A stretch of DNA of 64,000 nt, taken from positions 124,001 through 188,000 of the forward strand of contig NZ_JAGEMM010000008.1 in assembly GCF_017921815.1 (NCBI RefSeq). Direction: 5' to 3'. The position numbers were made by a program, and so were the translations under genes. How positions within the stretch are numbered: the stretch's first letter is position 1; every line of letters begins with the position of its first letter. The DNA comes from Microvirga antarctica (lineage in GTDB: Bacteria; Pseudomonadota; Alphaproteobacteria; Rhizobiales; Beijerinckiaceae). The notes under the pieces were generated by a model that did no database searches, was not told the origin of the DNA, and saw nothing but the letters and a program-made list of their open reading frames with translations. Positions 62,180-64,000 of the stretch are shown here, piece after piece.

Positions 62180-63550
62180 TCAGAACACGCAGGCGTCGAA
62201 GGCCGGCCGCACCGACCCACGCCAGGTGCCGTGATACAACTCAAGCAACCGCTCGGCGGCGGTCTTGCCCGAATCGACGACGGCCTGCGCATAATCCAGG
62301 TGATGGGTCTCGTCCCGGCCTGCGCCGTCGCGAAATCCGCGCCGCTCCAGCCCGCCGCGCGACAGCACGAGCGCATCGCGGGCCACTTCCCGCAATGTCC
62401 GCCCGCCCACGCGGGCATTCAGGGCGAGGCGCGGAACCTCGGCGCGCACACCGTTGCGATCACCGGCGCTCCAATCTTTGATGATGTCGAAGGCCCCATC
62501 GAGGGCCTCCTGATCGTAGAGGAGGCCGGTCCAGAAGGCCGACAGGGCCGTGATATGGTCGATCCCGCCCACATCGGCTCCACGCATTTCCAGATAGCGC
62601 TTCAGACGCACCTCGGGGAACACGGTGGAAACGTGGTTTGCCCAGTCGGACTGGGTCGCCCGCTCGCCCGGAAACTGGGCAAGCTTGCCGGCAAACAGAT
62701 CCCGGAAAGAAGCCCCGGCGACGTCGTGATAGACCGCCCCGCGTTTGATGAAATACATCGGCACATCGAGGACCCAATCCACATACGCCTCGTAGCCGAA
62801 CCCGTCCTCGAAGGCGAAATCCATCATGCCGGTGCGATGGCGGTCCGTATCGCGCCAGATCTCCGAGCGCATGGACAGGAAGCCGTTGGGCCTGCCGTCG
62901 GTGAACGGCGAATTGGCGAAGATCGCCGTCGCCACCGGCTGCAGCGCGAGCGAGACCCGGAGCTTTTTCACCATGTCGGCCTCGGACGCGTAGTCCATGT
63001 TCACCTGCACGGTGGCCGTGCGGTACATCATGTCGAGGCCGAGCGTGCCGACCTTCGGCATGTAATTGGTCATGATGCGGTAGCGCGCTTTCGGCATCAC
63101 CGGCGTTTCTTCGCGCGTCCAAAGCGGGCTCATGCCCAGGGTCAGGAAGCCCAGTCCGAGGGTGTCACCCACCGCCTTGGCGTCCGCTATGTGGCTGACC
63201 GTCTCCTCGCGGGTCTCGTGCAAGGTTTCGACCGGCGCGCCTGACAGCTCGAACTGTCCACCCGGTTCAAGGGAAATCGCCCCGCCACCGACCTCGTCGA
63301 AAAGGCCGATCGGCCTCCCCTCCTCGAGGATGGGATCCCAGCCGGTGCGCGCCTGGATGCCGTCGAGCAGCGCCCGAATCCCACGCGGCCCCTCATAGGG
63401 AACGGGGGTGGCGTCGGCGGTGTAGAACGGGACCTTCTCATGCTCGGTGCCGAGGCGCCAGGCAGCCCGGGGCTTTTCACCCGACGCCACCCAATCCACG
63501 AGTTCGGACCGCGCGCCGAGCGGGGTCGCATCGGAAACGTCGCGCGCCAT
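62180..63550 (-). CDS. gshA: Glutamate-cysteine ligase (plant/alphaproteobacterial type)
   Basis: 456 residues. It makes gamma-glutamylcysteine, the first step to glutathione. Class features are RLGTEHEKVPFY, SLEPGGQFELSGAPVETLH, MPKARYRIMTNYMPKVG, MYRTATVQVNMDYASE, and HVSTVFPEVRLKRYLEMRGAD. The ribosome site GAGGTGAT precedes the ATG. A rho-independent terminator immediately upstream separates it from ybdK, so it needs its own promoter or an antitermination event. Confidence 0.96.
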   Translation of the reverse strand: MARDVSDATPLGARSELVDWVASGEKPRAAWRLGTEHEKVPFYTADATPVPYEGPRGIRALLDGIQARTGWDPILEEGRPIGLFDEVGGGAISLEPGGQFELSGAPVETLHETREETVSHIADAKAVGDTLGLGFLTLGMSPLWTREETPVMPKARYRIMTNYMPKVGTLGLDMMYRTATVQVNMDYASEADMVKKLRVSLALQPVATAIFANSPFTDGRPNGFLSMRSEIWRDTDRHRTGMMDFAFEDGFGYEAYVDWVLDVPMYFIKRGAVYHDVAGASFRDLFAGKLAQFPGERATQSDWANHVSTVFPEVRLKRYLEMRGADVGGIDHITALSAFWTGLLYDQEALDGAFDIIKDWSAGDRNGVRAEVPRLALNARVGGRTLREVARDALVLSRGGLERRGFRDGAGRDETHHLDYAQAVVDSGKTAAERLLELYHGTWRGSVRPAFDACVF

Positions 63551-63560
63551 GCATCACCTC

Positions 63561-63585
63561 ATGAAAAAGGCGCGGACGGGTCCGC
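63561..63585 (-). terminator. Intrinsic terminator directly before gshA
   Basis: On the reverse strand GCGCGGA-CCCG-TCCGCGC (63585-63568) is followed by C and TTTTT, ending 11 bases from the gshA start codon. It ends the ybdK transcript or acts as a leader attenuator of gshA. Confidence 0.8.
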
Positions 63586-63655
63586 GCTGAAACAAGTCCG
63601 GTGTAGATAGCGGCGCCGGGGTCAAGCTGCAATGAGCGCGTCCGACAAAGCCTCA

Positions 63656-64000
63656 TCAGTGACGAACGGTTCCCTCGCCCACGGTCTCGGACGACAGCCA
63701 GTCGACCACATCGGTCAGGGCCTCGCGGCTCGATCGGCCACGCCCGAGAGCCTCCGTATAGAGCGACAGCTGGCGGTCGGCGCTGGTCCCGCGGGCCAGA
63801 ATCCACCGGCTCAGGTCGAGTTCGCTCTGGCAGCCGAGTTCCTTTGCGTCGTCCGCCACAAGCGCCAGCGTGTCTTCGAGGTTCTGGCGGACCGGCAAGG
63901 CGCTGCGGGTCGCCTCGTCGACGAAGCTCCCGTGGATGCCGTAGCGTTGGGCGCGCCATCCGTTTTCCTCGTTGATGGCGCGGGAGGCGCCCGTCTGCCC
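63656..64000 (-). CDS. ybdK: YbdK-type carboxylate-amine ligase (GCS2 family), C-terminal part
   Basis: The reverse frame is open from the window edge to 63656, giving 114 residues. The visible part begins with RAINEENGWRAQRYGIHG and continues SFVDEATRSALPVRQN, matching the C-terminal ATP-grasp-like region of the YbdK group of glutamate-cysteine ligase homologues (ENxW, RxG). The rest of the gene is outside. YbdK enzymes have weak gamma-glutamylcysteine ligase activity; the true role here is open. Confidence 0.8.
   Translation of the reverse strand, partial: GQTGASRAINEENGWRAQRYGIHGSFVDEATRSALPVRQNLEDTLALVADDAKELGCQSELDLSRWILARGTSADRQLSLYTEALGRGRSSREALTDVVDWLSSETVGEGTVRH

Overview
This window looks like chromosomal DNA of a GC-rich alphaproteobacterium, most likely of the Hyphomicrobiales (Rhizobiales) type. 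The evidence is: F0 ATP synthase genes in the order I-a-c-b'-b without the F1 genes; an aa3 oxidase cluster coxB-coxA-ctaB-coxF-ctaG-coxC-DUF983-surf1; an invasion-associated locus B protein; DUF1127, DUF937 and DUF1993 proteins; and a type II (kinase-fold) homoserine kinase. Coding density is high. Many start codons overlap upstream stops, and TTG/GTG starts are frequent. I saw no rRNA, tRNA, CRISPR array, transposase or phage gene.

Layout. 1-5.1 kb: the 3' part of smc, then the F0 operon from a strong sigma-70-like promoter. 5.1-11.1 kb: a HAD phosphatase, then a reverse-strand glycine cleavage operon (gcvT-gcvH-osmC-like-gcvPA-gcvPB) behind a tandem glycine riboswitch. 11.2-13.8 kb: a CNNM/CorC-type membrane protein and a reverse-strand pair of envelope proteins (IalB family and a lipoprotein). 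14.1-20.8 kb: the cytochrome c oxidase cluster. 20.8-25.7 kb: an ArsR/SRPBCC pair with two operator-like palindromes, a small membrane protein, a GNAT enzyme, and thrC overlapping an M16 protease. 25.8-33.3 kb: a GGDEF-EAL protein, yqgE, a DsbD-alpha-like protein with a peroxiredoxin, and the reverse-strand run ispH-thrB-rnhA. 33.4-42.6 kb: transporters (CPA2, MATE, DMT), a LysR/DUF1127 divergent pair, DUF1993, an SDR and a luciferase-like oxidoreductase.

42.6-44.5 kb is an arsenic operon arsR-arsC-acr3 in which acr3 is interrupted by one in-frame amber codon. 44.5-45.3 kb has no gene. 45.5-49.3 kb is a thiamine/HMP ECF transporter operon ykoF-ykoE-ykoD-ykoC behind a TPP riboswitch. 49.4-54.9 kb has a CelD-like acetyltransferase, an ABC-2 exporter, a GST and a flavoprotein. 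55.0-57.0 kb is a probable type I-secreted RTX protein with a GH113-like catalytic domain. 57.3-59.7 kb pairs a very acidic small protein with a DbpA-like DEAD-box helicase carrying a long basic tail. 60.2-60.6 kb is a guanidine-II (mini-ykkC) riboswitch in front of an SMR guanidinium exporter. The window ends with a diguanylate cyclase, gshA, and the 3' end of a ybdK-type carboxylate-amine ligase.

Three metabolite riboswitches (glycine, TPP, guanidine) each sit directly in front of the transport or catabolic genes expected for their ligand, and they are the best-supported regulatory features. No clearly new multi-gene system is evident. The most unusual items are the osmC-like gene inside the glycine operon, the RTX/GH113 protein, the acidic-protein/basic-helicase pair, the probably leaderless ArsR/SRPBCC module and the amber-interrupted acr3. 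All assignments come from reading the sequence and recalling family motifs; no database search was run.
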